A stretch of DNA of 43,891 nt from Fictibacillus sp. BK138 (GTDB taxonomy: Bacteria > Bacillota > Bacilli > Bacillales > Fictibacillaceae): the NCBI RefSeq assembly GCF_004216955.1, contig NZ_SGXL01000007.1:1-43891 (forward strand). Reading direction: 5' to 3'. Below are positions 1-7,966 of the stretch, one piece after another. The first letter of the stretch is position 1; each line of letters begins with the position of its first letter. Under the pieces are notes generated by a model that did not search any database, had not been told where the DNA came from, and was given only the letters and a program-made list of their open reading frames with translations. Made by a program: the position numbers and the translations under genes.

Positions 1-76
1 CGAACACGGAAGTTAAGCTCTTCAGCGCCGATGGTAGTTGGGGGTCTCCCCCTGTTAGAGTAGGACGTCGCTAGGC
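1..76 (+). rRNA. rrf: 5S ribosomal RNA, 3' part
   Basis: The window begins inside a 5S rRNA gene. The stretch with CGAACACGGAAGTTAAGCTC, then GCGCCGATGGTAGT, and the terminal GAGTAGGACGTCGCTAGGC match Bacillus 5S closely. About 40 bases of the 5' end lie outside the window. It is the last gene of an rRNA operon reading rightward. Confidence 0.95.
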
Positions 77-80
77 AATG

Positions 81-113
81 AGGAAGATGGATGAAAATCC
101 ATCTTCTTTTTTT
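81..113 (+). terminator. rRNA operon terminator
   Basis: A perfect 10-bp stem (83-92 with 97-106, GAAGATGGAT / ATCCATCTTC) and a GAAA loop are followed by a run of eight T. It lies just behind 5S and ends the rRNA operon. Confidence 0.9.
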
Positions 114-253
114 GTATAAAAAAGAAAGAAAAGTACCTGAAACATTAAAGATTAGCTGCTATCTGTAAGATTGCGAGCTGGTTGTTCTAAAACTACTACA
201 TATAGAGCTATTTTTGTTATCAATAAAGTGCATGGTGTGACATGGTACAGGAA

Positions 254-400
254 GTTTGAGCGAACAAGGTATCATTCTGAGCGTAGGTAAGGAATTTTGA
301 GCGTAAAACGACAATTCTGAGCGTAACTTGAAGATTTTGAGCGAAGAAAGGGTACCTTTGAGCGAACGTGTAACAAATAAAAGAACACGTACCGTAAAAG
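254..400 (+). repeat. Intergenic 6-unit array 1 with 29-bp cap
   Basis: Six copies of TGAGCG(A/T)A start at 257, 278, 298, 318, 338 and 359, so the spacing is 21, 20, 20, 20 and 21 bp. The bases between copies are mostly not conserved. Directly after the sixth unit is a 29-bp cap (367-395) ending in AACACGTACCGT, whose arms ACGTGT (366-371) and ACACGT (385-390) can form a hairpin. The same cap ends arrays 2 and 3. Apart from this array I see no gene between the 5S terminator and the ATG at 568. Confidence 0.85.
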
Positions 401-567
401 CTTAAAAGCACATACACCAGTCATTTAACATAAAAAGCGACAAACTATTCAACCACTAACACAATCCCCATCACATTAACCGTATCCTCCCCACATAATC
501 AAATATCACTTACTCCGCCTTATTTTATGCTACACTAGGAGATAAAAATAATGGGGAGGCTATATAA

Positions 568-1716
568 ATGAAAGACGTTCACTTTGATACATCCACTGTA
601 CATGCAAGCGGTCATAACAATGTTAAATCTGTAAGCAAGGTAAAGCCGATCTACCAGACTTCAGCTTTTTCTTTTTCCGATCTGGATGATTTAGAAGATT
701 ATTTTCGGGGAAAAAATGACTTTTTATATACAAGAATGAACAATCCGAACCAAGATGACTTTGCACGTGGAGTAGCACAGCTTGAACAAGCTCCAGCAGG
801 TGTTGTTACGTCATCTGGTATTTCAGCAATACTAGTCGGAATTCTATCCGTAGCACAGTCCGGCGATCATATTGTGGCTTGCGATGATTTGTACGGAGGC
901 ACTTATCAGCTTCTTTCAGATGACTTGAAGAGTTTCGGAATCGAAACTTCATTTGTCTCTTTTAATGATGTAAATGAGATTGAAAAAAACATCCGACCTA
1001 ATACAAAACTGCTGTACTCGGAATCCGTTACAAATCCGCTTTTAAGAGTGGAAGATCTCGGCACGCTCGTTGAATTAGCTAAAAAGCATAATTTAACTAC
1101 GATGATTGATAACACTTTTGCTACACCTTTTGTATTGCAGCCGTACACACAAGGCATTGACCTTGTTGTTCATAGTGCAACCAAATACTTAAATGGACAT
1201 AGCGATGTAACCGCAGGTGTCGTTGTAGGAAAAGAGGAACTAATCGCAAAAGCGAAGTCTAAAATGGTTCATCTTGGCTGCAACCTCGGACCGTTTGATG
1301 CGTGGCTGGCTTCAAGAGGACTAAAAACGTTAAGCGTACGTATGGAGCGTCATGTAGCCAATGCAAAGGCACTAGCAGACGAGTTGAAAGAAACAAAGGG
1401 TATTAAGAAAGTGTACTACCCTGAGTTTGTCAGCGAAAAAGGGAACGGGGCTATCGTTACCATCGAACTTGATGACAGCAGTGATGTTCATACGTTTTTT
1501 AAATCCCTTGACTGGGTACACATCGTTCCAACATTAGCGGGAGTTGAAACAACTGTTTCCTATCCACTAGGAACCTCTCATCGATCATTGCCAGAAGAAA
1601 TGTGTGAGACGCTTGGAATCAATAAAAATGTAATCAGAATCTCTGTCGGAATCGAAAATGCAGAGGATATTATTGAAGCCTTCAAAACGGCTGCGCAAAA
1701 AGCTTTAGGGCTTTAA
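568..1716 (+). CDS. PLP-dependent trans-sulfuration enzyme (cystathionine gamma-synthase/lyase family)
   Basis: A complete 382-residue Cys/Met-metabolism PLP enzyme, fold type I. Visible landmarks are YTRMNNP (54-60, phosphate-binding loop from the partner subunit), LYGGTY (108-113, stacking Tyr), DNTFATP (181-187, Asp for the pyridine nitrogen) and SATKYLNGHSD (203-213, with Lys206 as the Schiff-base lysine). The start ATG follows a GGGGAGG ribosome site. The family includes cystathionine gamma-synthase, cystathionine gamma-lyase, methionine gamma-lyase and O-acetylhomoserine sulfhydrylase; the sequence alone does not let me choose. The adjacent amino-acid permease has its own promoter, so a shared operon is not shown. 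I see no S-box or T-box leader upstream. Confidence 0.9.
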   Translation: MKDVHFDTSTVHASGHNNVKSVSKVKPIYQTSAFSFSDLDDLEDYFRGKNDFLYTRMNNPNQDDFARGVAQLEQAPAGVVTSSGISAILVGILSVAQSGDHIVACDDLYGGTYQLLSDDLKSFGIETSFVSFNDVNEIEKNIRPNTKLLYSESVTNPLLRVEDLGTLVELAKKHNLTTMIDNTFATPFVLQPYTQGIDLVVHSATKYLNGHSDVTAGVVVGKEELIAKAKSKMVHLGCNLGPFDAWLASRGLKTLSVRMERHVANAKALADELKETKGIKKVYYPEFVSEKGNGAIVTIELDDSSDVHTFFKSLDWVHIVPTLAGVETTVSYPLGTSHRSLPEEMCETLGINKNVIRISVGIENAEDIIEAFKTAAQKALGL

Positions 1717-1734
1717 ACTGTAACATAAAAGAAA

Positions 1735-1763
1735 TTGTTCTCCTTGTCGAATCGTGTTATGAT
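1735..1763 (+). promoter_or_regulatory. Sigma-A promoter of the permease
   Basis: TTGTTC (1735-1740) and TATGAT (1758-1763) are separated by 17 bp, 47 bp ahead of the permease start. Just downstream, 1771-1783 reads TGAAAGCGCTTCA, whose left half fits a catabolite-response (CcpA) cre site while the right half is poor. Control by CcpA is therefore only a possibility. Confidence 0.6.
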
Positions 1764-1809
1764 ACCTGAGTGAAAGCGCTTCATCAAACACATCAAGGGA
1801 GGCATAAAA

Positions 1810-3189
1810 ATGAAGCCGAAACAGGAATTACATCGCGGGCTCGAGGAGAGGCATATTACGCTTATGTCACTTGGGGCTGCTATTGGGGTGGGCTTATTTT
1901 TAGGTTCCGCTTCAGCAATTGAGATGGCAGGGCCGGCAATTTTATTTGCATATGCTCTAGGTGGAGCAGTTATGTTTATGATTATGAGAGCTCTGGGGGA
2001 AATGGCAATCCATCAGCCGGTAGCAGGCTCTTTTAGCCGATACGCAAGAAATTACATCGGTCCATTAGCTGGTTACTTAACAGGTTGGAACTATTGGTTC
2101 TTATGGATTGTAACTTGTATGGCGGAGATTACAGCGGTAGGAATCTACATGAAGATGTGGTATCCAGACATACCAACATGGATCTGGGCATTAGCTGCAC
2201 TTGTTATTATGGCTAGTATCAACCTTCTTGCGATTAAAGCATATGGTGAGTTTGAATTCTGGTTTGCTTTAATCAAGATAGTAGCGATCGTATTAATGAT
2301 TGTAACTGGTTTAGGAATGATTATATTTGGTTTTGGTAACGGGGGAGTTGCAACCGGAATCAGCAACCTTTGGGAAAATGGCGGATTTGCTCCAAATGGT
2401 GTGAAAGGTATCCTCATGTCGATGCAAATGGTTATGTTCGCCTTCTTAGGTATAGAGATGATCGGTGTAACAGCAGGTGAAGTAAAGAATCCTGAAAAAT
2501 CGATTGCCAAAGCTGTAAATACTGTATTCTGGCGTATTTTATTATTTTATGTCGGAGCATTGTTCGTTATTATGTCGATCTATCCTTGGGATCAAATTGG
2601 CACACAAGGAAGTCCGTTTGTATTAACGTTTGAAAAGATCGGGATTGGACAAGCTGCTGGAATCATTAATTTTGTTGTATTAACAGCTGCATTATCCAGC
2701 TGTAACAGTGGAATTTTCAGTACTGGCCGTATGTTGTTCAATCTTGCTGAACAAAGACAGGCTCCTGCAAAACTTCATCGTGTAGGGAAAACAGGAGTGC
2801 CATCGACAGCTATTTTAGTTTCAGCTGCAGCATTATTGATCGGTGTAGTACTCAACTATTTGGTTCCTGAAAAAGTTTTTGTCTGGGTAACGAGTATTTC
2901 GACGTTTGGAGCGATCTGGACGTGGTCCGTTATTCTTGTCTCACAGTTGAAATTCCGTAAAGGATTGAGTGATGAAGAAAAAGCGGAATTGAAGTTTAAG
3001 ATGCCATTATATCCTTTTGGATCCTATATAGCACTTGCGATATTAATATTTGTAGTAGGCATCATGGCTTACTTTCCAGATACACGTATTGCGTTAATCG
3101 TTGGTCCAGTCTGGCTGATTCTTTTAACAGCGATCTACTACTCAAAAGGTTTCCATAAGAGACCAGAAAACGCGAAAAAAGCAGCATAA
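1810..3189 (+). CDS. Amino-acid permease (APC superfamily, AAT type)
   Basis: A 459-residue integral membrane transporter with about 12 hydrophobic segments. The N-terminus has the hallmark of the amino-acid/proton symporter family: L-x-x-R-H-I-x-x-x-S-L-G-A-A-I-G-V-G-L-F-L-G at residues 11-32, followed by GEMA at about residue 63. It is closest in feel to the ProY/AapA/YbxG branch, which carries proline, alanine or other neutral amino acids; the substrate cannot be read from the sequence. It has its own promoter at 1735-1763 and a strong hairpin after it, so it is a single-gene unit. Confidence 0.9.
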   Translation: MKPKQELHRGLEERHITLMSLGAAIGVGLFLGSASAIEMAGPAILFAYALGGAVMFMIMRALGEMAIHQPVAGSFSRYARNYIGPLAGYLTGWNYWFLWIVTCMAEITAVGIYMKMWYPDIPTWIWALAALVIMASINLLAIKAYGEFEFWFALIKIVAIVLMIVTGLGMIIFGFGNGGVATGISNLWENGGFAPNGVKGILMSMQMVMFAFLGIEMIGVTAGEVKNPEKSIAKAVNTVFWRILLFYVGALFVIMSIYPWDQIGTQGSPFVLTFEKIGIGQAAGIINFVVLTAALSSCNSGIFSTGRMLFNLAEQRQAPAKLHRVGKTGVPSTAILVSAAALLIGVVLNYLVPEKVFVWVTSISTFGAIWTWSVILVSQLKFRKGLSDEEKAELKFKMPLYPFGSYIALAILIFVVGIMAYFPDTRIALIVGPVWLILLTAIYYSKGFHKRPENAKKAA

Positions 3190-3194
3190 ACAAA

Positions 3195-3233
3195 GGGCGC
3201 TGGAAAAAAATAAAATTCCAGTGCCCTAATATT
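3195..3233 (+). terminator. Terminator after the permease
   Basis: GGGCGCTGGAA (3195-3205) pairs with TTCCAGTGCCC (3216-3226) through one G-U pair. The downstream T-tract is weak and interrupted. Confidence 0.7.
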
Positions 3234-3243
3234 TATTTAACAC

Positions 3244-3272
3244 TTGCATCATACTAATAAACGTGTTATATT
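3244..3272 (+). promoter_or_regulatory. Promoter of the tRNA pair
   Basis: TTGCAT (3244-3249), 17 bp, then TATATT (3267-3272), placed 46 bp ahead of tRNA-fMet. Confidence 0.65.
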
Positions 3273-3318
3273 AATAAATGTCCGAAACAAGTTGTTGAAA
3301 AACAACCTTTTATAACGT

Positions 3319-3395
<77 letters not shown>

Positions 3396-3507
3396 ATTTT
3401 TATTTCATGAACAACGTCGAGATTATTCTTGACCATGAAATATCTAGAGTGCCCATAGGGTGCAACCAATTTAAATTTTTATGAACTACATCAATTACAT
3501 ACAAGCT

Positions 3508-3583
3508 GGACCCGTGGTGTAGTGGTTAACATGCCTGCCTGTCACGCAGGAGATCGCCGGTTCGACCCCGGTCGGGTCCGCCA
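3508..3583 (+). tRNA. tRNA-Asp (GTC)
   Basis: A 76-base cloverleaf: acceptor GGACCCG pairs with CGGGTCC, anticodon loop CTGTCAC gives GTC, TTCGACC is the T loop, and GCCA is encoded at the 3' end. It lies 112 bp after tRNA-fMet and is followed by a terminator, so the two probably form one transcript. Confidence 0.95.
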
Positions 3584-3593
3584 CTTTTAAAAA

Positions 3594-3618
3594 ACGAAAC
3601 AAGGTTTCGTGTTTTTTT
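3594..3618 (+). terminator. tRNA operon terminator
   Basis: ACGAAAC (3594-3600), loop AAG, GTTTCGT (3604-3610), then G and seven T. Confidence 0.8.
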
Positions 3619-3658
3619 ATGTCTAAAAGTAAGTTAAACTTAAAATATACTACTGATA

Positions 3659-3692
3659 CCTTAGGAGTTCCATCTGATCCTAAGGCTTTTTT
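3659..3692 (+). terminator. Hairpin with T-tract ahead of thiL
   Basis: CCTTAGGA (3659-3666) pairs with TCCTAAGG (3678-3685), followed by CTTTTTT. It is only about 30 bp upstream of thiL, so it may be a second tRNA terminator or an attenuator in the thiL leader. Confidence 0.6.
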
Positions 3693-3724
3693 ATAAACTG
3701 ATTTAGCCAAAGAGGTGGTTTCCC

Positions 3725-4726
3725 GTGCTTCAAGATGAATTTGAATGGATAAAAAGCATCACACCGGATTCTTCTTATCAAAAAGAGTTAGTAATGGGGA
3801 TTGGGGATGACGCCGCACTTTGGTCAGTGAACAAAGAAATGGATCAAGTCGTCTGTGTTGATACGATGGTTGAAGGTGTCCATTTTACGAAAGATACGTT
3901 GTCACCCTATCAAGTAGGCTATAAGGCGCTTGCTGTAAACTTAAGTGATTTAGGTGCAATGGGTGCGATTCCACAGTTTTATTTAGTATCTATCGCGATA
4001 GCAAAGGACTGGAACACAGAAGAACTTAGCGAAGTTTATAAAGGGATGGCCGTTCTTGCATCAAAGTATAAAACAGACCTCATTGGCGGAGATACCGTTT
4101 CGACAAAAGGTCCTCTCGTATTAACCGTTACCGTTATTGGAAAAGTAGAAAAAGGGAAGAGTCTGCTTCGTAAAAATGCGAAGCCAGGTGACTCGGTCTT
4201 TTTAACAGGAGTAACGGGAGAATCTGCAGCAGGACTACAGCTCTTATTAAAAAACACGAGACACCATCATTTTAGCAGTGACGAAAAGCAGCTGATCTTA
4301 CAGCACCAAATGCCGGCTCCTCATATAGAACAGGGGAGAATATTAGCTTCCAGCGGCTTTCGTATCTCTTTAAACGATGTTAGTGACGGTATAGCAAGCG
4401 AACTCAATGAAATTGCTGAAGCCAGTCAGGTTGCTCTACATATTGATGAAAATAAAATCCCTGTCAGTCGATTGTTAGCGCGATACCCCAAGAATGAACA
4501 GTTGAACTTTCAGCTGTACGGTGGAGAAGATTATGTACTGACTGGGACTGTTAATCAGGATCAGTTCGAGCCATTGAGCAAACTGTTTCAACAGCATTCT
4601 TTAAAGATTTTTGAAATCGGGAAAGTTGGAGAAGCTGGTAATGCAGCAGTCTATTTGCATAGAAACGAAAACGAATCACCAGAACAAATTACAAAACAAG
4701 GTTTTAATCATTTTCGGGAAAGGTAA
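3725..4726 (+). CDS. thiL: Thiamine-monophosphate kinase
   Basis: ThiL uses ATP to turn thiamine monophosphate into thiamine diphosphate, the last step of cofactor synthesis. The 333-residue product has the family's GIGDDAALW near residue 26, VCVDTMVEGVHFT with the metal-binding Asp, and LIGGDTVST. The C-terminal half carries LNDVSDGIASEL and LYGGEDYVLTGTV. The start is GTG, preceded by AGAGGTGG at a normal distance; no better ATG lies nearby. It is the first gene of the thiL-tsaE-tsaB-rimI-tsaD cluster, in the B. subtilis order. Confidence 0.96.
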   Translation: MLQDEFEWIKSITPDSSYQKELVMGIGDDAALWSVNKEMDQVVCVDTMVEGVHFTKDTLSPYQVGYKALAVNLSDLGAMGAIPQFYLVSIAIAKDWNTEELSEVYKGMAVLASKYKTDLIGGDTVSTKGPLVLTVTVIGKVEKGKSLLRKNAKPGDSVFLTGVTGESAAGLQLLLKNTRHHHFSSDEKQLILQHQMPAPHIEQGRILASSGFRISLNDVSDGIASELNEIAEASQVALHIDENKIPVSRLLARYPKNEQLNFQLYGGEDYVLTGTVNQDQFEPLSKLFQQHSLKIFEIGKVGEAGNAAVYLHRNENESPEQITKQGFNHFRER

Positions 4727-4734
4727 GGGAAGTC

Positions 4735-5190
4735 ATGAGTGTTTATCATATTAAAACAAAGTCAGCGGAAGAAACGATGGCTTTTGCTGAAAAACTAGGG
4801 TCAGTCCTCGAAAAAGGAGACGTTCTTACACTAGCTGGAGATCTTGGCGCAGGTAAGACCACGTTTACTAAAGGACTTGCTAAAGGTTTAGGTATAACCC
4901 GTACCGTGAACTCCCCTACCTTTACCATCATTAAAGAATACAATGGCCGTTTGCCTCTTTATCATATGGATGTGTACAGACTGGAAGACTCTGATGAGGA
5001 TCTGGGATTTGAAGAGTACTTTTCAGGTGAAGGAGTCTGTGTGGTAGAATGGGCGGTCTTTATAGAAGATTATCTGCCAAAAGAGAGGCTGGAACTCGTC
5101 ATCTCGCACATTGGCGATGACGAACGAGAGATACGATTAACTCCGCTTGGGGAAAGATACGAAGAACGTGTTAAGGAGATTACGCAATGA
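4735..5190 (+). CDS. tsaE: tRNA threonylcarbamoyladenosine ATPase TsaE
   Basis: TsaE is the small P-loop ATPase that turns over the TsaB-TsaD complex during t6A37 modification of ANN-decoding tRNAs. The P-loop GDLGAGKTT is at residues 35-43, followed by the family's VNSPTFTIIKEY and, later, LYHMDVYRLED and VVEWA. Length is 151 residues, normal for the family. It starts 8 bp after thiL and overlaps tsaB by 4 bp (ATGA), indicating translational coupling. The partner genes tsaB and tsaD are in the same cluster. Confidence 0.96.
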   Translation: MSVYHIKTKSAEETMAFAEKLGSVLEKGDVLTLAGDLGAGKTTFTKGLAKGLGITRTVNSPTFTIIKEYNGRLPLYHMDVYRLEDSDEDLGFEEYFSGEGVCVVEWAVFIEDYLPKERLELVISHIGDDEREIRLTPLGERYEERVKEITQ

Positions 5191-5882
5191 AAGTACTGGC
5201 AATAGATACATCCAACCTCGTTATGGGGATTGCGGTAATGGATGAAGGAAAAGTGCTTGGTGAATATATTACAAACTTAAAGAAAAATCATTCAATACGC
5301 GTGATGCCTGCAATCGAACAGCTCATGAAAGAAACGGGTGTGAGACCTGCTGAACTCGATCGTATCGTTGTGGCTAAAGGACCTGGCTCGTATACAGGTG
5401 TGCGGATTGGTGTCACAATCGCAAAAACGCTCGCATGGACGCTGAAAAAAGAACTTGTAGGTATTTCTAGCCTTGAAGTACTCGCACAAAGCGGTAAGTA
5501 TTTTAATGGTTTCACAGTACCGCTGTTTGATGCAAGACGAACTCAGCTGTTTACAGGTCTTTATGGACAAGCTGAATCAGGTGAATTTGAGAACCTATGC
5601 GAAGACCGCATCATTTTATTAAAAGACTGGCTTGAAAAACTGCAGACCACAGATAAGAAAATTCTATTCGTAGGAAACGATCTTCCTCTACATCAGGAAA
5701 CAATATCTGAGGTGTTAGGAAGTCAGGCTGTATTTGGGCATGTGTCTGATCATAATCCAAGACCTAGTGAGCTAGGACGAATCGGTATGCAGAGGGAACC
5801 CGATGAGATCCATTCATTTACTCCAAGCTATCTCCAGCTAGCCGAAGCAGAAGTAAACTGGCTGAAGTCACAGGGCAAGTAG
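5187..5882 (+). CDS. tsaB: tRNA threonylcarbamoyladenosine protein TsaB
   Basis: TsaB is the non-catalytic ASKHA-fold partner that dimerises with TsaD. The N-terminus has VLAIDTSN, followed by VVAKGPGSYTGVRIGVTIAKTLAW (written here as the family's GPGSYTGxRxG hallmark) and PLFDARRTQLFTGLY. At 231 residues it is the usual length for a Bacillus TsaB. The start overlaps the tsaE stop by 4 bp. It should act in the cytoplasm with TsaD and TsaE. Confidence 0.95.
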   Translation: MKVLAIDTSNLVMGIAVMDEGKVLGEYITNLKKNHSIRVMPAIEQLMKETGVRPAELDRIVVAKGPGSYTGVRIGVTIAKTLAWTLKKELVGISSLEVLAQSGKYFNGFTVPLFDARRTQLFTGLYGQAESGEFENLCEDRIILLKDWLEKLQTTDKKILFVGNDLPLHQETISEVLGSQAVFGHVSDHNPRPSELGRIGMQREPDEIHSFTPSYLQLAEAEVNWLKSQGK

Positions 5883-5891
5883 GTGTTTCAG

Positions 5892-6341
5892 ATGGGAGAG
5901 GCATATACTTATAGACTTGCTAAAGTAAGTGATATTGATGATATTCTTGGCATCGAACAGTCTTCCTTTACTGTTCCTTGGTCGAGAGAAGCTTTTTACA
6001 GAGAAATCGTTGAAAATCAATTTGCGTATTATCTTGTTATTGAAGATCATTTTCAGCCGATTGGCTATTGCGGCATCTGGCTTGTAATGGATGAGGCTCA
6101 TGTAACAAATATTGCGATTCTTCCTTCTTACAGAGGAAGAAAGCTAGGAGAGCAGCTTATGAAAGAAGCGATGATTCTCGCAAAAAGACATGGTGCAGCA
6201 ACGATGACGCTGGAAGCACGAGTCAGCAATCATGTTGCTCAAAACTTATATAAAAAGCTTGGATTCGAAGCAGGCGGTATTAGAAAAAACTATTACAGTG
6301 ATAACGGTGAAGATGCGTTAGTCATGTGGGTGGAACTATGA
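5892..6341 (+). CDS. rimI: Ribosomal protein acetyltransferase RimI (GNAT family)
   Basis: A 149-residue GNAT N-acetyltransferase. In Bacillus this gene sits between tsaB and tsaD; the E. coli relative acetylates the N-terminus of ribosomal protein S18. Visible: [11 protein letters not shown] near the N-terminus, [22 protein letters not shown] (acetyl-CoA loop RGRKLG), and [22 protein letters not shown] chose ATG 5892 over the in-frame GTG at 5883, because AGGTG at 5881-5885 is then correctly placed as ribosome site. The stop overlaps the tsaD start by 4 bp. Confidence 0.9.
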   Translation: MGEAYTYRLAKVSDIDDILGIEQSSFTVPWSREAFYREIVENQFAYYLVIEDHFQPIGYCGIWLVMDEAHVTNIAILPSYRGRKLGEQLMKEAMILAKRHGAATMTLEARVSNHVAQNLYKKLGFEAGGIRKNYYSDNGEDALVMWVEL

Positions 6342-7354
6342 AAAAAGATGAAATCATATTAGCAATCGAAACAAGCTGTGATGAGACAGCTGTAGCCATT
6401 GTAAAAAACGGAACAGAGCTATTGGCGAACATTGTGGCTTCACAGATTGAAAGCCATAAGCGGTTCGGCGGAGTTGTGCCTGAGGTGGCATCACGTCATC
6501 ATGTGGAACAAATTACGATCGTCATTGATGAAGCGTTAATTAAAGCTGAGCTTGAACCGGTTGATCTAACAGCTGTTGCTGTTACAGAGGGACCGGGATT
6601 AGTCGGCGCGCTCTTAATCGGTGTAAACGCAGCAAAAGCCTTTGCGTTCGCACATGGACTGCCTCTTGTACCCGTTCATCATATCGCAGGACATATCTAT
6701 GCAAACCGGCTGGTAAAAGAAATGACGTTTCCGTTGTTGTCACTGATCGTTTCTGGCGGACATACAGAACTGGTTCTCATGGAGGAACACGGAACATTCA
6801 AAGTAATCGGGGAAACAAGAGATGATGCAGCGGGTGAAGCGTACGATAAAGTCGCTCGTACGTTGAACATGCCGTACCCAGGTGGTCCGCATATCGACAA
6901 GCTTGCACAAGAGGGAGAACCGAACATTGACCTGCCTAGAGCCTGGCTTGAACCGGAATCACTGGATTTTAGTTTCAGTGGATTAAAATCTGCAGTCATC
7001 AACACGGTTCACAATGCAACTCAGCGTGGTGAAGTAATTAAGCCAGAAGACTTAGCGGCGAGCTTCCAGGCAAGCGTTGTGGATGTGCTTGTGGAAAAAA
7101 CATTTCGTGCGGCTGAACAAAATGGAGTAAAACAAGTTCTTTTAGCAGGTGGTGTAGCCGCAAATAAGGGGCTGCGTAAAGCATTGGAAGAACGATTTAA
7201 TAACACAGGGTATGATTTAGTCATCCCTCCTTTGCACTTATGCACAGATAATGCAGCGATGATTGCAGCAGCAGGAAGTGTAGCCTATCAAAAGGGGACA
7301 CGGGCTGATATGGCACTTAACGGAGTTCCTGGCCTGGATCTAGAAGCTCAATAA
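6338..7354 (+). CDS. tsaD: tRNA N6-adenosine threonylcarbamoyltransferase TsaD
   Basis: TsaD transfers the threonylcarbamoyl group from TC-AMP to A37 of ANN-decoding tRNAs. The 338-residue protein shows [12 protein letters not shown] (9-20), the iron-binding VHHIAGH (His115 and His119), SGGHTEL, the kinase-like [13 protein letters not shown] and the C-terminal [12 protein letters not shown]. The start at 6338 forms an ATGA overlap with rimI; a longer frame from GTG 6326 adds four residues the family lacks. This is the last gene of the cluster and is followed by a strong terminator. The region downstream holds the DnaA-box cluster. Confidence 0.97.
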   Translation: MKKDEIILAIETSCDETAVAIVKNGTELLANIVASQIESHKRFGGVVPEVASRHHVEQITIVIDEALIKAELEPVDLTAVAVTEGPGLVGALLIGVNAAKAFAFAHGLPLVPVHHIAGHIYANRLVKEMTFPLLSLIVSGGHTELVLMEEHGTFKVIGETRDDAAGEAYDKVARTLNMPYPGGPHIDKLAQEGEPNIDLPRAWLEPESLDFSFSGLKSAVINTVHNATQRGEVIKPEDLAASFQASVVDVLVEKTFRAAEQNGVKQVLLAGGVAANKGLRKALEERFNNTGYDLVIPPLHLCTDNAAMIAAAGSVAYQKGTRADMALNGVPGLDLEAQ

Positions 7355-7360
7355 TAGAGA

Positions 7361-7395
7361 AAAGCTCTTCTCCTGAATGGGGAAGAGCTTTTTTG
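7361..7395 (+). terminator. Terminator of the thiL-tsaD operon
   Basis: AAAGCTCTTC (7361-7370) pairs with GAAGAGCTTT (7382-7391), followed by further T. Confidence 0.88.
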
Positions 7396-7437
7396 TCGAC
7401 TAAAAAGGACTTCGTTCGACATCTTATTGTGGAAAAG

Positions 7438-7597
7438 TTATACACATGTTTGTGGATAATGTGGACAATGTTTGAAAGAGTTCTACAAATAAGGGTTCGT
7501 GTTATACACAAATTACACGATGTATACACAATTTATTGTGGATAAAGTGGATAACCTTAAAATATAGCTTTAAAACCTGTTGTTAGCTTGTGGATAA
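7438..7597. promoter_or_regulatory. DnaA-box cluster between tsaD and ydiF
   Basis: Three perfect DnaA boxes (TTATCCACA read on the minus strand) are at 7451-7459, 7537-7545 and 7589-7597. Two TTATACACA boxes lie on the plus strand at 7438-7446 and 7502-7510. One-mismatch neighbours are at 7460-7468 and 7546-7554, directly abutting perfect boxes, and a weaker GTATACACA is at 7522-7530. That is eight boxes in 160 bp, far above chance. From memory, the same intergenic region (gcp-ydiF) is one of the described DnaA-binding clusters outside oriC in B. subtilis, thought to titrate DnaA. No replication origin genes are nearby. Confidence 0.88.
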
Positions 7598-7599
7598 CA

Positions 7600-7637
7600 A
7601 AAAGCTGACAACCTTAAATAGGGTTATCAGCTTTTTT
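7600..7637 (+). terminator. Hairpin terminator after the DnaA-box cluster
   Basis: AAGCTGACAACC (7602-7613) and GGTTATCAGCTT (7622-7633) pair with one mismatch, followed by T6. A-rich sequence on the other side could make it work in both directions, but ydiF ends 330 bp away. Confidence 0.65.
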
Positions 7638-7767
7638 CTCTAAAGTTCATTGGGTTCCTGCTGGAAACTGTTATTTCTACTCTCATGTGCTCGGTTTTTT
7701 GAAAACGGTAAAAGAATTACGCTGTTTCTCTGGGCATAAAGGGGTGAACGTCCCTCGTTTTTAGCTA

Positions 7768-7912
7768 CTTTGAGCGAAAAAAGAAGATTTTGAGCGAAAC
7801 GAAAGGCAGTTTGAGCGAAACTCGAGAATCTTGAGCGTAGCTCGGCTTTTTTGAGCGAAACTCAGTGATTCTGAGCGAACGCGTAATAATTATAAGAACA
7901 CGTACCGTGAAG
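7768..7912 (+). repeat. Intergenic 6-unit array 2 with 29-bp cap
   Basis: Six TGAGCG(A/T)A cores start at 7771, 7791, 7812, 7832, 7852 and 7872 (spacing 20, 21, 20, 20, 20). The 29-bp cap follows at 7880-7908, differing from the cap of array 3 at a single position. It lies just beyond the 3' end of ydiF. No coding gene is visible in 7640-7966. Confidence 0.88.
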
Positions 7913-7966
7913 TTGACGCTTCGAGCGATGATTATTGAACAAAACTCATTAAAAACCCAGCCTTCA

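Noticed and set aside
254-400. CRISPR array
   Set aside because: The cores are only 8 bp and the period about 20 bp, too short for repeat plus spacer, and no cas gene is in the window.
220-417. 65-codon minus-strand ORF over array 1, with repeated F-A-Q residues
   Set aside because: Its repeated residues simply translate the repeat cores. No ribosome site is present, and the 20/21-bp spacing is not a constant multiple of three.
1771-1784. CcpA cre site before the permease
   Set aside because: Only the left half fits the consensus; kept as a remark, not a feature.
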